Source: Volvox africanus
Lineage: Eukaryota > Chlorophyta > Chlorophyceae > Chlamydomonadales > Volvocaceae
Length of the DNA stretch: 64,000 nucleotides
Direction of reading: 5' to 3'
Assembly (NCBI GenBank): GCA_030268105.1
Contig: BSDZ01000017.1
Location: 1,964,001-2,028,000, forward strand
Made by a program: the position numbers and the translations under genes. Shown here piece after piece: positions 49,301 through 62,000 of the stretch. The notes below the pieces were generated by a model, which saw only the letters and a program-made list of their open reading frames with translations, made no database searches and was not told where the DNA came from. How positions within the stretch are numbered: the first letter of the stretch is position 1; the number at the start of each line of letters is the position of its first letter.

Positions 49301-50065
49301 AGTGGCAACGAAGGCTCCTACGGGTGGATTTGGGCAGGTGGCTGCAGCGCTGGTGGAGAAGGCCAGGTGCGGCTTTTGATGACATTTATAACACACCAAT
49401 ACTGCGCCCGCTAACGTGTGTACGATGACGAGATTAATTGCACATAGCACTTACAAGAACAACGATAGGAAGATGATGTACGCGATTGGGCATACTTTAA
49501 CTCCTAACTCCCGTGAGCGCTGTTAAAGTTATTGCATAAATGGCATAACAGGTGTATGTCCACGGCAAGTTACCAAAAGTTTGCGTAGAACTGCAAGTGC
49601 TATAACAAGGCGCCTTCATTTGGTCTCAGACTTTTCTTGTTTCTTGCTGAACATCGTTTGCGTCTTTCGGTAATCCTTTGCTGTAAACCATGGTGTAGGG
49701 CGGCCCTTGGCATGGACACTGCACGGCGGTTGTACAGTAATCTCCTTGCCGTGCCGGCGCCGGGTTGTGACCTGTACCGTTATGTAATAAAGCTGGAGCG
49801 CGAAGCACTGTTTAGAGAGGCCACGACGGATGGAGCGATGCCCAGTGCAGGTTCGACGCCGAAGCAGGCCGCCAAGCGCATTGGAAATTTATACGAGGCG
49901 GCGGTGGCCATGTACGGTAAAACCGAGAGTGATCTATGGCTCGACTACGCACTCTGGCTCACACAACGGGGGAAGGGCTCGGGGCAGGTATATTGGCGAG
50001 CAACAAAGGAGCTCGTCGATCCCGATACTTTCATTATGAAATACAAGGATGTGATACAGCAATGA
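46359..50065 (+). CDS. UTP6: UTP6, U3 snoRNP / SSU processome subunit (HAT repeats)
   Basis: Utp6 is part of the UTP-B complex of the small-subunit processome, required in the nucleolus for 18S rRNA maturation. Model: 46359..46525, 46594..46661, 46849..46997, 47106..47170, 47415..47584, 47918..48141, 48409..48855, 49044..49366, 49699..50065; nine exons, all phases matching, 659 aa (human about 600). The N-terminal Utp6 domain is clear (MADTVHYLMEQMIPELEDLE; YFSRAEIKKIVQKRQDFEY; YIDFESKLEELRQARKQKL). HAT-type repeats follow (FIYERAGRKFRSDLSLWLSW; ALHRHSTVSELWIEAARW; ARSLMQQGIRMCKTDETIWV; ACSVYEEALSKMPTSRMYH). The C-terminal pattern DLWLDYALW...GQVYWRATKEL is typical. An acidic Glu/Gln-rich insert of about 50 residues in exon 7 (SEEAEAEAAEQQLEQLDG) accounts for part of the extra length. 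Confidence 0.95.
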
Positions 50066-51402
50066 AATGGCAGAAGCATTGGCAGTGAAGGTGTTGGTGC
50101 AGAGGAAGTTGGGGGAAGTGAAGAGCCTCCGACGCGCCCATGCGCCCAACATTGAATATTACTGGTCGAGGAAAAACTTTGCGGCAGTGTTCTTCAGGGC
50201 CAGACGGAAAAGAGGGAAGGCAAGGAAGGCGACCCATGAGCAGGCACAGGGTAGGACGGAGCGTGTGCATGTTCTCTCCTTTCTTTTCAAGGAATTAAGG
50301 AATGGGCCTAGAAAATCGGCGAGGCTGGGGTTCTTTGTGGTTGTGGCTAGGATTTGAGGAAGATGGCGGGCAGATGGTGGTGCTAATGGGGAGCATCCAG
50401 TTAGTACGCGAAGGAGCTGTACTACGACACACAGTGCCAGCACGGCGAGGGCGTGAGGTCAAGTGCTCAAAGCAAGGTTCTTCCCGGTGAGCATAAAACG
50501 CTTCGTGCTACGGATTAGGGTTCATCCAAGCCTGGACCTCCCGAAGAACTTCGTCGTACTACAAGACAAGAAATCCTTTCCGTAAATTCATCACATTCTC
50601 ATTCGACCTCAAATCAAACCATCACCTTTGGGGTGAATAATCCTATAAGGGTGCTTTCTGGAATTCAGAAGGCCATCGCTGATGTGAGTCCTCGGCGGGG
50701 CGGAGTTGTGCGTGGGGTGGTGCGTGTCGGCGGATCGCCTTGGGGCAGATCTCTAGGATTGGGACAGCATTACCAAGAACTGAGCGTGCGATGTAGGTGA
50801 AGGAAGGCGCCCACTCCAACGACAGTAAGCATCCCTCCGCTGCCGCCGTGCATCCGTGTTCGCAGCTACTTTACAAATTAGTTTGTGGTTGACCCCAGGG
50901 GTGAGGACCCTTGGTGGATTTTTCCTAATAAACACAACAGTTTTGCCGAAGCAAAACTGGTGGAGACTATCTCTAGTCTCGCAGTCCTATGGCCCTCTAC
51001 TACCGAAGGACTTGATGACACATATACGCTAGCGAGGGCTTTGCAGGTGACTAAAATTAGGATATCGTGGTAAATAACCAAAGGGCGCTGTCAGTCCCCT
51101 GCCGTCAGTCCCTCGGCATTCCTTATTTCCAGGAGTAATATTCTCTCAATAGTCCAGCAATTTTACATAAACAAGTTGGATAAGAATGTTCAATGAACTA
51201 GGAGTAAAGATATTTAGGCAGGAAGCGACATTTATTGCCGGAGCTACAAAACCAAGTACAGCTGGTACCCGGGCTCAGCTGGGAACATCCCTCTTTTGAT
51301 CGGTACGGGACAAAGTTACATTGACCGGTTTAATAGGGCCCGTTGCCACAAACATTGCATGTTATACTTGTTGCATTTTTTCATAGGTGGAAAAACTCGC
51401 AA
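50066..51402. other. intergenic between UTP6 and the 3-beta-HSD-type gene
   Basis: Contains the UTP6 3' UTR and the next promoter. An open frame at 50067-50357 overlaps the UTP6 stop region and looks like untranslated sequence (basic, low complexity). No exon with good splice sites found. Confidence 0.5.
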
Positions 51403-53693
51403 ATGGACACCTTGGTCACGATTGGCGCTATAATCGTGGCAATCGCACTAAAGTTGCTATTCTTCTTTTTATACGCCAAACATACAGAAGGGAAGGCACC
51501 AAAAAAAGTCGTTCCCTTCAAGGTGGTGCAAAGAGGAAGTGACTCTGCCGGCGGAGCTAGAAAGCGTGTCCTGGTCACAGGAGGCTGTGGGTTCTTAGGA
51601 AGGTACATCTAACTGTTACATGGTACTCCGAACGCCCATCGTTGGTCCGGTAGCGGTGCCTTTGGGTATAAGGACTGCTGAGTTTATTCTTTGGCCAGGG
51701 ATTACCGGGCAATATTTTCCCGGTACTACGTACTAAGGTTTACAATTCCTTATTATATTGGTTGTGCAACAAATTGCTACACTGCATTGTTCTTCAGCAC
51801 AAAGCTCCCCCTCCCCGCTCTACCCACAGCAAGGTTGTACGTCAACTGCATGAGCGGTTGGGCAAGCAGGTCTCCATTGCTGTCCTGGACATATCAATAA
51901 CCCCGAAGTTTGGTCCACTGCTGCCGGACGTGACGTATTACCGTGGCGATATCTGCAAGTACTCTCACCTGCTGTCTGCGGTATCGGACTGCACATGCGT
52001 CATACACACGGCAGCGTTGGTTGTCAGCTCAGTATTAAAGGATGAGGACTTGAGGCATGTCAACGAGCAAGGCACACGCAATGTTGTGGAGGCATGCCTT
52101 GAGCGTGACGTGCGCGCTCTAGTGTACACATCATCAGGTGCGCCAATCCAGTTGCGATGACCACAACCCGAGGTCCTCGTCCATCGTGAGTCCATACCAT
52201 CGAGTCCTCTGTTTTACCAGGTTAGCAACATATCTGGACCTTAGAACACATGTGTGATCGTGCGCCAATCCCCTGCGCTGATGACCTGCATCGCTGCCAA
52301 TCCTTGACAATGACATGGACACGACGTCTCCGCATGTTGGGTTCCCGTTGGCACTCAGCGTCCGTGGTCTTCAGCAAGTCTGCCGCTCGGAAATATGGTG
52401 GGGGTGGCGTTAAAGAACCCATTCCCGAAGGCACCGAGGCGCTAGCTCCTGAAGACCTGAATGGTGCCTACCCGCGCTCAAAGGCCGCAGCGGAGAGGTT
52501 GGTATTGACGGCCAACAGTCACTTGCTACACGTGGTGGTGCTGCGGCCGGGAGGCGTTTACGGCATTGAGGAGGAAGTAAGTACATATTCCAGGGGCTTT
52601 CACGCAGTATGTCAGCTGCTGTGGTTCGGATACCGGGGGGGAAGGGTGTGGTACAGGGCGTCGTGTCGACTGTTTCGATTTACAGCCATTATCCTCCGGG
52701 AGATCGCCAAGGTGGTGCAGCTGCTCTTTGAAAACATTCATGTTGACCTGGTGAGGGTCATTCAGTCGCGACGCAGAGTTACGTATGAAGGCATGTGTCT
52801 GGTCCTAGCGTCGGGATGGTGGTATTGATATCGATATTTCTGTTCTTGCGCCGTCAGTTCTTAGTGCAGATGTCGTACCTCCTTCCCTCAGCTTGGAAAT
52901 CCCCGGATGAGAATGCAGCAAAGCTTAACTGATGCGTTGATGACTCCCACACTTACCGTAGGCTTATGCTTGAATTGTCGGTTTTGTTCTTTTACATGCA
53001 CGACAATTGAAGCTGGTTGAACCAACTAATGTCTCTTTCGTTTTAATGTGTCCCTTGCTTTGTGCCCGCACTTCATACACTTCTCACCAGACCTTGGCAC
53101 AACGTATCCTTAGCGGCGCGCCATACGTCGGTCCGGGAGATGTGCGCGTGCCGTTCGTGTGGGTTGAGGATGCTGCACGCGCACATGTGGACGCGGTGGA
53201 GAAGCTGCTGTTCCCGATGCCTGACGCCCCGCGCATCCACGGCCGCATCTACCATATTTGCCACGATCCTGTCCGGGATCCCTTCATGTACAAGGAATTT
53301 GGAGGCGGCCCACTGAACACTGATATACCTATGTGCAAGGATGCGGCCGTGAAGGCAGCCGAGTGGGAGGCCGGTATCCGTAGCCCGCGTCCGGGGGTTA
53401 ATGCTTACGGGAGGCCCTACAACCCGGCATGGTCAATCTCATTCATAAACCTGCTAGCACTGGTCAACTACTTTGTGGGCCAGAAGCTGGGATTTGTCTT
53501 ATTTCACGCTTCGTTTACGCCAGAGGCAATGCTGTACTCGGCGAACGACTGGCCATGCGACATTTCAGACGCACGCCGACTCATGGGCTGGGAGCCGACC
53601 CCATGGCGAGTTGTGGCTGCGTGCTTGGGGAGGCATGCAGCTGGCAGGGCAGCCTCAGACGACTTGGATGCAGGGAAGTCCAAGGACGAGTAG
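51403..53693 (+). CDS. membrane-anchored 3-beta-hydroxysteroid dehydrogenase/isomerase-family enzyme, 465 aa
   Basis: NAD(P)-dependent short-chain dehydrogenase of the 3-beta-HSD / sterol-4-alpha-carboxylate 3-dehydrogenase group; a role in C4 demethylation of sterols at the ER is the likeliest inference. Model: 51403..51602, 51830..52137, 52359..52580, 52686..52750, 53091..53693. An N-terminal hydrophobic anchor (VTIGAIIVAIALKLLFFFLY) is followed by the nucleotide-binding loop TGGCGFLGS, the acidic end of beta-2 (VLDIS), DVTYYRGDI, VIHTAALV, NEQGTRNVVEACLE, the catalytic YPRSK (Tyr-X3-Lys) with LRPGGVYG, then VPFVWVEDAARAHVDAVE and the C-terminal MGWEPTPW. A second hydrophobic segment lies near residue 390 (SFINLLALVNYFVG). 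Exon 3 has two overlapping donors: the stronger GTAAGT at 52577 breaks frame with exon 4, whereas GTACAT at 52581 keeps it. Ends KSKDE, not a classical KDEL signal. Confidence 0.87.
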
Positions 53694-54218
53694 AAGCTGC
53701 ATGCGGTTTGAGCGAGCATGGCACATTGTTCATACCTGGAATACGGACTTAGCATGTCGGAGGGTTGGGTTCGGGTAGCATACACCAGAAGGGGTGCGAA
53801 AATTTCTGACCGCGACTGGTTCTCGTGACCGCGATATATTATTTAAAATATGAAATATTGTTTTTAGTTAGGACTAGGATTAGGACTTGGACATAATTAC
53901 TAATAAAAAAATATGCTCTGTTGGTTCTGAGGTGGTTGGGGCCAACGAATTGTTTTCGCAACATTTGTTTGCGTTTGAATTTTGATGTGTTAATGGGATC
54001 GTTTGCTTTCCTTTCCTGAGTTATATTCATTTCACGCGTAGTTGTTTGACTGAAATGCACTGTAGGGGGGTGGCTATGAGCCGATGCCAGTTCGGCACCG
54101 GAGCCGGCCTAAGCCGTGGTGACCTATGACTGTTCTGAAGCTCCTATTGTTTGGTAGCTCGTAACGACTAATAAGACCTAATAATTGAATTAGGAATGAG
54201 TTTCACTTTAGCCAAATT

Positions 54219-54410
54219 GTGGTTAGAAACCGTGCAGTGGTAACCGCTGCAATAGCTGCAATGAGTGAGGAGAGGAAATGCCTTATGTGTGATCGGTCTG
54301 TCAGCAAGATAAGCGCTTCAAACTTCAAAAGGCACCGTGAGGCACACTATGGGCGGAAGGAAAAGGCTGCTTCAAAGGCCTCTGCCTCATTCCAGATGGG
54401 CAGTACATGA
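54219..54410 (+). other. short open frame with a single C2H2-like zinc-finger motif
   Basis: A 63-codon frame whose core is CLMCDRSVSKISASNFKRHR followed by EAH, i.e. Cys-X2-Cys and His-X3-His at zinc-finger spacing, then a basic tail (GRKEKAASKASAS). It stands alone with no second finger or transposase domain. It could be the first exon of a BED/C2H2-type protein, a transposon remnant, or chance. A second Met at 54261 directly precedes the finger. Confidence 0.3.
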
Positions 54411-55347
54411 GTAAGAGCTGAAAAAGCTGACGCCTCCAAAGTCACAATAAACATGGCATTCGTGCGCTATCATAGGTAAATGCTTCCAACAGCTATGACG
54501 TAGAGGGCACATACTGAGATGAATGGGTACTGGGTGGGATCGGGACCTGGCAAAGCGAAAGAAGCAGTGCCATGTTGCTTCATGAGCTTCTTTCAAAACA
54601 CTACAATAAGACCTGATCTACGCTGTCGTACTTCACATACGTGTGTCGTGCATGACTTTGGCTGATGGTGGTTGGTGGTTGTCCACGACCAAAGCCAGGC
54701 AACAGCTTTGTGGGTCGCAGTTTTTAATTTGTTTTCGCACCCCTCCTGCAAACATGCTTAGGAAGAGGACATGCGCAGATGCGCATGTCGTACTGTGACG
54801 GATGGTGGCTAGCCTGGAAACGCTGCCGACGCCCTCTATCTATTGTGAAGTGCACAATATCAATTTCAGAAGAGATGTTGGGATGAGCTCTTGGTCACTG
54901 AGTTTCAGTCCAGGCATCTATTGTTGTGGCCACCATCTCTTCACCAAACATGTGTACCATATGCACGTATGGTATATGTAAAGATCCGCACGGAACTCAC
55001 AGCCTATAACATAGCATTAATTCATTATGAGGTCATCTATTGTCTGTTGATGTTGGGGAGGATATCTACAAGTAGCTACAGAAAGGGCGGTCACAGAAAG
55101 AGAAGGCTCGGTCTTTATGCTTAAGCCTTCAGGGGTGAGGGATATAGCGGCGTATGCAACTCGATGGTTGATAATGGTTACCGTGGCTTAACCGCCAAAA
55201 AACGAGACCTGTGAAGGACAGGATATCGCCATTGGTTACAACCAATCAGAACTTGTACTGAGTCTTGTGATTCACAGCATCCATGCATATGCACCAAATG
55301 TTGTCAAATGTGCCATGCTGACAGCCTGCGTGCTTTTGTAGGGCGGC

Positions 55348-55438
55348 ACATGTGACGGGCTGCCCAGGGCTAGCGAAGCTTGCACACGTGCATGTACATG
55401 TGCGTAAGCTTCGCAAGCCCGGGTTCACATGCATGTAC
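55348..55438. repeat. imperfect palindrome with 54-bp near-perfect core
   Basis: The core 55367-55420 reads GGGCTAGCGAAGCTT on the left and AAGCTTCGCAAGCCC on the right, reverse complements apart from one base, with a mostly palindromic centre (CACGTGCATGTACATGTG). A weaker outer pair (CATGTGA near 55349 and TCACATG near 55426) extends the symmetry. It would fold into a long hairpin, as in a short MITE-like element. Confidence 0.75.
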
Positions 55439-56060
55439 GGGACGGCATGATACACAGTGTTACGTGCCATGGGCATTCAAGGGCGAAGTCCTATGGGTTG
55501 GTTGCGACAAGGTATCTATTGAGGGTGTGGGGCGCGGGCGCGCTTTGGATAGCCAAATCGTTAACCCACCCTGTCCACTAAAACGTTGCAAACCCGTCAT
55601 TTTTTGCGTAACCCACATGCCGATGTGCTTTTCTCGTGATATAAATGACGCACCAATCATGAAATAAAAAAGCATTGGTTTTAACGAAACAGACTGTTGC
55701 ATCGCGCCAACGGCGACGCAGAACGAGAAACGTGATCCAGTTATAAGTTTCCGGGTGGGTGCTGCGCCGCCATAATAACCATCAGAGCCGTCGAATTGAC
55801 ATCACTACCACATACTTGATAAAGATTTTTTTATCAACATAAGCTGGGCCGGGAATACGTGCAGCTCCGAAACGTTGCTAAATTGACAGGAAATGATGCT
55901 GAGTAACAAAACAGTCTATTATTCACAATGAAGGTGTTCTTGCTATTGTAATTTGTTATGGCGTTTCGTATTGAATTTCAATACGCTACAAGATGCGTTC
56001 GCGTGTGACATACAACACCGTGCTGGAAGGGCCGAATTTACCGAACCTAACTGGCACAAA

Positions 56061-59000
56061 ATGGAGTTTTTCTTGCCGCATTTGGACGAGTTTGTACTGG
56101 TGAGGACATCTGCTCTTCCGCCGCCCCGTTTGCTTTTGGCAAACGCCGGGCAACCCCGTTAATGCTCTTTCCACCTGTTGCAGGATTTTGATGCTGAAGA
56201 AACAATCCTGCAAGCCCAGGTGCTTGCGGCTGGGCAGGTGCGGGCACAAGCTAATGTCCTTTCTGGGCCTGGAGTTGGCCCTAACGCTGTGAGACAGAGT
56301 CAGAACATGCCAAATGCTGTTATGAAAACGCGCACGAAGCAGCTGCAGCAGGGCGTAGTTGTGGAGCCCGTTCAGCTAAATTCTCAACTGGATGCTCTTC
56401 GTCGCGAGATTGCTCGTCTTGAGCAGCAGAAGCTTAAGCAGGGCACAGCAAAAGTTGCTCCGGGAAGGCCTGTGTCCATTGGCCGCGCCGGAGCCCGCGC
56501 GACTCAAAGAGGGGAAAACCCAGCGTCGTCGCTTATGTTGGCAGGGACTGCCAATCGCAGCAGTGCTGCCGCACAAGGACCGCCTGTTACGAAACGAGCG
56601 CGCATACCCTCTGCCCAAGCCGCTGGTATAGCAGCATCAGCTGCGTCTGGACCGGAAATAAGGAGCAGCTCACGGGCAGTTGGAGGGCCTTCTCCGCCTG
56701 CGGCCTCTGGGCTCCCCGCGGGGCTGACAATGGCGCCCAATGCTGGCGCGCTTATGCAGCAGAATATTGGGTCTAAGATGTCTGCCGGCGAGGTCACGGG
56801 AGGCCTCGCTGCCCAGCACCCACCCTTACAACCTAAGCGACAGCAGGCTCGACAGAAGCCTCAGCAGTCGCCCTGCAGGCTGCAACCCCCAAATGCGGGC
56901 TCCGAAGCGGCTGAGGTAAGCCGAAGTCAGCCTGCAGGGCAGCGAACCTCGGACTTGTCACTGCAGCACGTATCACAACAAGAAGCAGTGTCCTCTAGCC
57001 AGGGGGGACATCACAAAAACAAAAGTGACAACGTTGTTGCTGGGTCAGGGCAACATAGCACCCCTGTACGGCTTATAGATCAGCAGCTCCAGGGCACAGG
57101 TGCGGGCGCGGCAGCAGGGATGCAACAATCCCCCAGTCAGGGGGGACCAGGACCCCCTCGTAAACGGCCGCGTACCACTGGGCAGGACCCAGCCGTTTTA
57201 GCTAATGCGCCCGAAGCTGCAGGCTGTCGTCAAGACTCAAACTCTCCAGGAGCAGGGAATGCAAATAGGCACCGGCAAGCAGCAGCAAGCGGAATTGCAG
57301 GTATTCTCACGACTAGCGGCACCAATGCCAGCGCTCTGAGTGGAAGCCCTGCTTCGTGGAGCAAGCGGGTGCGGCCTGCAGTGGGCATCACCAGCACTGC
57401 TTTGAGACAGGATGCTGATGGCGGCGGCAAGGGTTTAATGGGGCCTAGCGATGCGAGGCTACCTGAAGGAAGCCCCAGTGGTCATGTTCAGCGTACGCGT
57501 GACAAAGATGATGCACGAAACGGTAGCGTTACAGACATTTGCCCGGAGGCGGAGCAAGCGGCCACGGAATTCCTCATGTCCTTCATGACTCAGATCGGTG
57601 ATGAAGGAGGATACCGCAGTCGCACCGCTGTAATGACTTTGCAAGCGCAGGGGCAAGCCAAAGGTAATAGCGACCAAGGCGGAAAGCAGGGACACACTTC
57701 GCTGGGCATCTCACCGGAGGGCCCTCCTGTGCCTCTGAGAAGTGGTTCGGTAGTACTTGACCGTCCGGGTAATGGATGTACAGAAGGCAGGCAGTTGACA
57801 GGCTGCGAAAGGAATCCCCTTGTTGCAGGTGCGGTCTTTTGGTGAGACTATGAGTGAGAGAGTATAAGGGGTGGCAGATGAGCGGCAGCGAAGGGTAGGA
57901 CCTGCTAGGAAGTAAGTTTATAGTGACTGAACCCTGTGCTCGCCTACCTGGTATCCCCGCCTCTTGTACGAAACGGGTGTCACCCCATGTATACCTTCTT
58001 TGCTTAGCGACATAGCAAAATGGGAGAAGCAAGTGCATGAGAATGTGCCGTAGCTGATCTAGCTCTCTTTTACCCTAATTGTTGTGGGGTGGTCTCACAG
58101 GAAGTGGCGGTGGAGCCTCAGCAAGGCGCGCTGCCGCAGAGCGCACCAGCGCCGCAGTTCAACGCTTGCGGCGGAAATCCAGCGGTGTGGCGGCTGCAGA
58201 TATATCGCTGCGGACTGCGACGTCCTTGGGGATGGCGGCTGTCGGTGGGGTTCATGTTGATATTGCTGCTAACATGGTTGCGGCCGCTGATGGAGGTGCC
58301 GCAGGGACGATTGCGACTCCATTAGCAATCCCAGATGGGGTGTCGGGCTTCACAGCGCCATTGGAGGCCGGTGATCTGCGGCATCTAGGGCGAGCCGGAG
58401 ATGCCGCTGTCCTGCCTTCTCTGGCAACTACGATGCCGCCAAGCACTAAGTGTCAGCAAGGCGGAGCTTTCATTCGATCTGCACAGCAAAATGGTGACTT
58501 ACTAAACGCGCCAACCACCAACCAGCAGCTCGATCGGGAAGCGAATACGATGACGTCGGCTGCGGAAGGCGCGCTGGCAGCTGCCACGGCTACGGTTGCG
58601 TCTGTGGGCGGGGCCTTGGCACAGGAGCCAGCGGGCGTGGTGTCTTCTCCTATGGTTCCATCGCGGCGGGAGCTGGGTGTCGACGGCGTAAGGTCTCAAG
58701 CGTGCACGGGCTCTATGCCTCCTGGGCAGTCCGCGTCAGGGATACACCCTCTAGCGCCTACCAGCTATCCGCTAGGCCGTCAGGCTGGGGCCGCTGTGCG
58801 CATGCCATCCTGGTCGCAATTGTACTCTGGCGGCTGGGGTTTTCCAGGAGACCGAAGCCAGCTGGGGCCCGGCCATGGAGCTACGCTTGGGGACGTGGAA
58901 CCTCAGCAGCAGCTTGAGCAGCCACAGCGGTCGGGTGTAATCCCGGGCTCTGCGCCGACTAACCGTCCCACCGATGCATTCGCAGAGCTTGGCATGCACG

Positions 59001-62000
59001 GGGAGCCGAGGACACTGGTGTTGCAAACGAGCATTCCGCCGTCCAGTACCTCGCCAGGGACAACGGCCTCCGCTACAGTGCCGCTGCCAATCCATGCGCA
59101 CCCGCAAACCCGAACCTCAGTGCCACCCTTCCGTCCTGGTGCCCCGTTCGGCCTACTGACTATGACGGCAGCGTTGCAGCTTCCGTTTATGCAGCCGCCG
59201 GTAGGTATGCATCCTCCTGGACACGCCGGTGGGCCCTTTCCGAGTGCGTTTCCGCCGGTTCCGCCACCCGGGGCGCAATGGAGGTCCCCGCTGCTTGGAG
59301 AAGTCCCGCTGGGAGGCGGGCAGCCGGCAATGTCGCTGGTTGAGATGGACGTGATGGTCAGGAAGGAACTCATACTGCTCAGGTGGCACATGTTACAGGT
59401 ACGCCGCAGCATAGGACAACCTTTGCAGGGCACAAGACCTCGGATGCAGCCTGAAAATGTCTTTGAGCGTTGACTATGCCTTTTTCCGTTAATGACGTAT
59501 AATATACAACCTGTAGCGGCAGGTATCCAGATAAGGCCTCCATAGGGATTAGGGCAGCACGCTTGCTCCAGGTGTAAAACAAAGCATAAATGAACACTGT
59601 TATCATTCATTACATAAATGCTACTTCCCGGTCGTCCACAGGAACTCGCCGCTGAAATTGAGGCCGAATGGGTGGAGGCCTGTCATGCTCACAATCGTTT
59701 GCGCCTTCTGTCCATGGCGCAAGTTGCTCCAACAACTGCAACGGGCGCAGCTGACAGTGCGGATGTCCTAGGGCTGCAGATATCCACTCATCAGCAGCCG
59801 CAAGACACGTCTCGGGCCTGCTACTTGCACTCAGGTGCACATGGCCACCCGGGCCTCCATTCGTCCAGGTTTCAACACCAAGAGTATCAACATCAACACC
59901 AGCAGCAACAGGAGCAGCAGGCGCTAGAACGGCCACAGCAGCAGCAGCAGCAGAGCAACCCTGGACAGGCTCCCAATCCTCCTCTAGCTGCTGCGCACAT
60001 GCAGCCGCCGGTCGCCTTACCAGCGGCTGCAAACGAGAATCAGACCGTCATAGAGCAGACCGAATCCCATCCCACAAGTATCTTAAATGCAACTGAGCAG
60101 GCAGTCTTAGTACCACCTCCAGCAGCCCGGCGTGAGGAAGCTCCAGCGGACGCCCAAGAACCTTTCGAGCCTGCGCGTCCGCCATCTTCTCAGCAATCAG
60201 TGGGTTGTCAGGCGCAGCACTCTGACAAGCAAATACATGCGGCTGCGCTCATTCAGCTCCCGGCACTCGTGCTGGAGCCTGGGCCAAGATCGGAGGTCAG
60301 TCTGGGCGCGGAGCCTTCTGTGTGTCGAGGGCGGGGACTGGTTGACGCGAGGACTTGCACAGCATCGCAAAGCGCACCGCCAGTTCAAGTTGATCTCGCC
60401 AAAGCTTTGCTGGGTTTTCAACAGGAACGAGCGGCTCTTGAAGCTGCTGAAGAGGCTTGCGCAGCTGGTGTCCCCGTTTGTGGACCGGATGCCCGTGGCA
60501 AATGGCAGCCGAGTCCTAATGTTGGGATCCCTAGCGCCAGGGACCACCAGCATCCTGGTAGGATATCAGCTGCTCTTGACACTTCAACGCCAGATACAGC
60601 AATGGCAGCAGGAGTTGGGACGTCAGGTGGAGCGGCAATTGTGAGGGTTGAAGCAGCTACATTACAGGTCGGTGTGCAATGCCCTGGGCCTGGTAGACCC
60701 CCAGCTGAGAGTTCGGACGCCATCGCGACTGCAAGTGAGGCCGCAATCCGCACACAAGGGCACGGACGACAGCATGCCAGCCAGATTCGGCAGCGGTTGG
60801 ATGTGCCAACAACGGTCTACGCGAATGTCCGGCAGGGTGACGGAATTGCCACCGTGCTGACAGGAAGTGACCCACAGGCAGGCCCGGCGGTCGCGGTACC
60901 GACTCCAGCAGGTGCGAGTGTTCCAGGTAGGGAAATTTGCAGGGGATAATGTCGCATTCAATTGCCAAGTTAGGATAAAATATCAAGCCCGCTAGGTTAC
61001 GCGGCTCTGACGATGCATGTGCGTGTTTACCTTTGCCTGAAGGTCGATTTGCACGCAACGTATGCCTGAAGGTCAATTTGTACGCAACGTAAATCCCAAG
61101 CTAGCACATATTTTTCCAGTTAGACGGGTTTTATTTACTTAGTCGTTATCTGCATGGTGTGAAATTGCGCATATTGCGCAATGTTGGTAGCTGGGATAGT
61201 GCGTCAGCGTGTCGGCCGAGACTTCCCGCACCGGCTGTCCGCTCCTGCGCGCGTGCCGTCTGCTGGGTGCCCCTCCCTTTTCCGTCCCTGCGTCGCCCTC
61301 TTCCTTCCTCTGCTTGGGCTCTTGTTTCTGTTGCCCACCTGCGCCTACGTCCTCATCTTCATCACCGTTCGTTCTCCACGTTGGATCGCTCCTGCGCTTG
61401 GCGCCGCCACCTCAGCGTTGTTGTCAGCCCATGCATCAGTGGCTGCTACGCGGCGACCTCTGCAAGGGAGGGATGAGGTGGTGTCTGCCACTGTAGTAAG
61501 CCGACCGCCCCAACCTGGAAGCAGCGATGGTGATATCGAAGGGACTACCAGTGCCAGAAGCGGTGTGCCCAGTGCCAACACCGAGCTTGGGGCAACCATT
61601 TGGACACCCTGGGGGGATGGGAGCATCCTTGCGGCCCCAGCAGGGCCAGACGCACGGCCAGGCGCGGCTCATGGTGATGGCTGCGGGACAACGAAAGGCC
61701 TGCCTGCCACAGCCACCCAAAGCGGCGGTGGAGGCGGCACGAGCGGTAACGCCGCGGCCAGTGGTAATTTGGGCGACGGCAGAGCGGATGATAATCGTCA
61801 AACGAACCGAGCAGTCGAGGCGGCGGCTCCTTTCACTGGGCTGAGTTTTAAGCTGTCGACAGCTCCCTTAGCGGGGCGGCGCGTTGCGACCATGCGTGCG
61901 CAGTCAGGCACCATAACACCAGCGATGCCAATCCTTGTCGGGGAACGCAAACGCACACCAGCATCTGTGCCTGTGGTTGTGCCAGCGTCCGTAGTGCAGC

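Larger units (their letters stand above)
53694..56060. other. intergenic region with palindrome and zinc-finger-like fragment
   Basis: 2.4 kb without a supported gene. An AT-rich stretch (53830-53900) follows the dehydrogenase 3' end. The two notable items, a C2H2-like open frame at 54219 and a palindrome around 55394, are listed separately. The part next to 56061 must hold the promoter and leader of the following gene and contains upstream ATGs. Confidence 0.5.

Noticed and set aside
50067..50357. Forward open frame directly after the UTP6 stop
   Set aside because: It overlaps the UTP6 3' end, is basic and low-complexity, and has no start context or partner exon; treated as 3' UTR.
60132..60644. 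Second forward frame inside exon 4 of the disordered-protein gene
   Set aside because: It ends in a helical-looking stretch, but the main frame is open for 428 codons and phase-matched at both ends.
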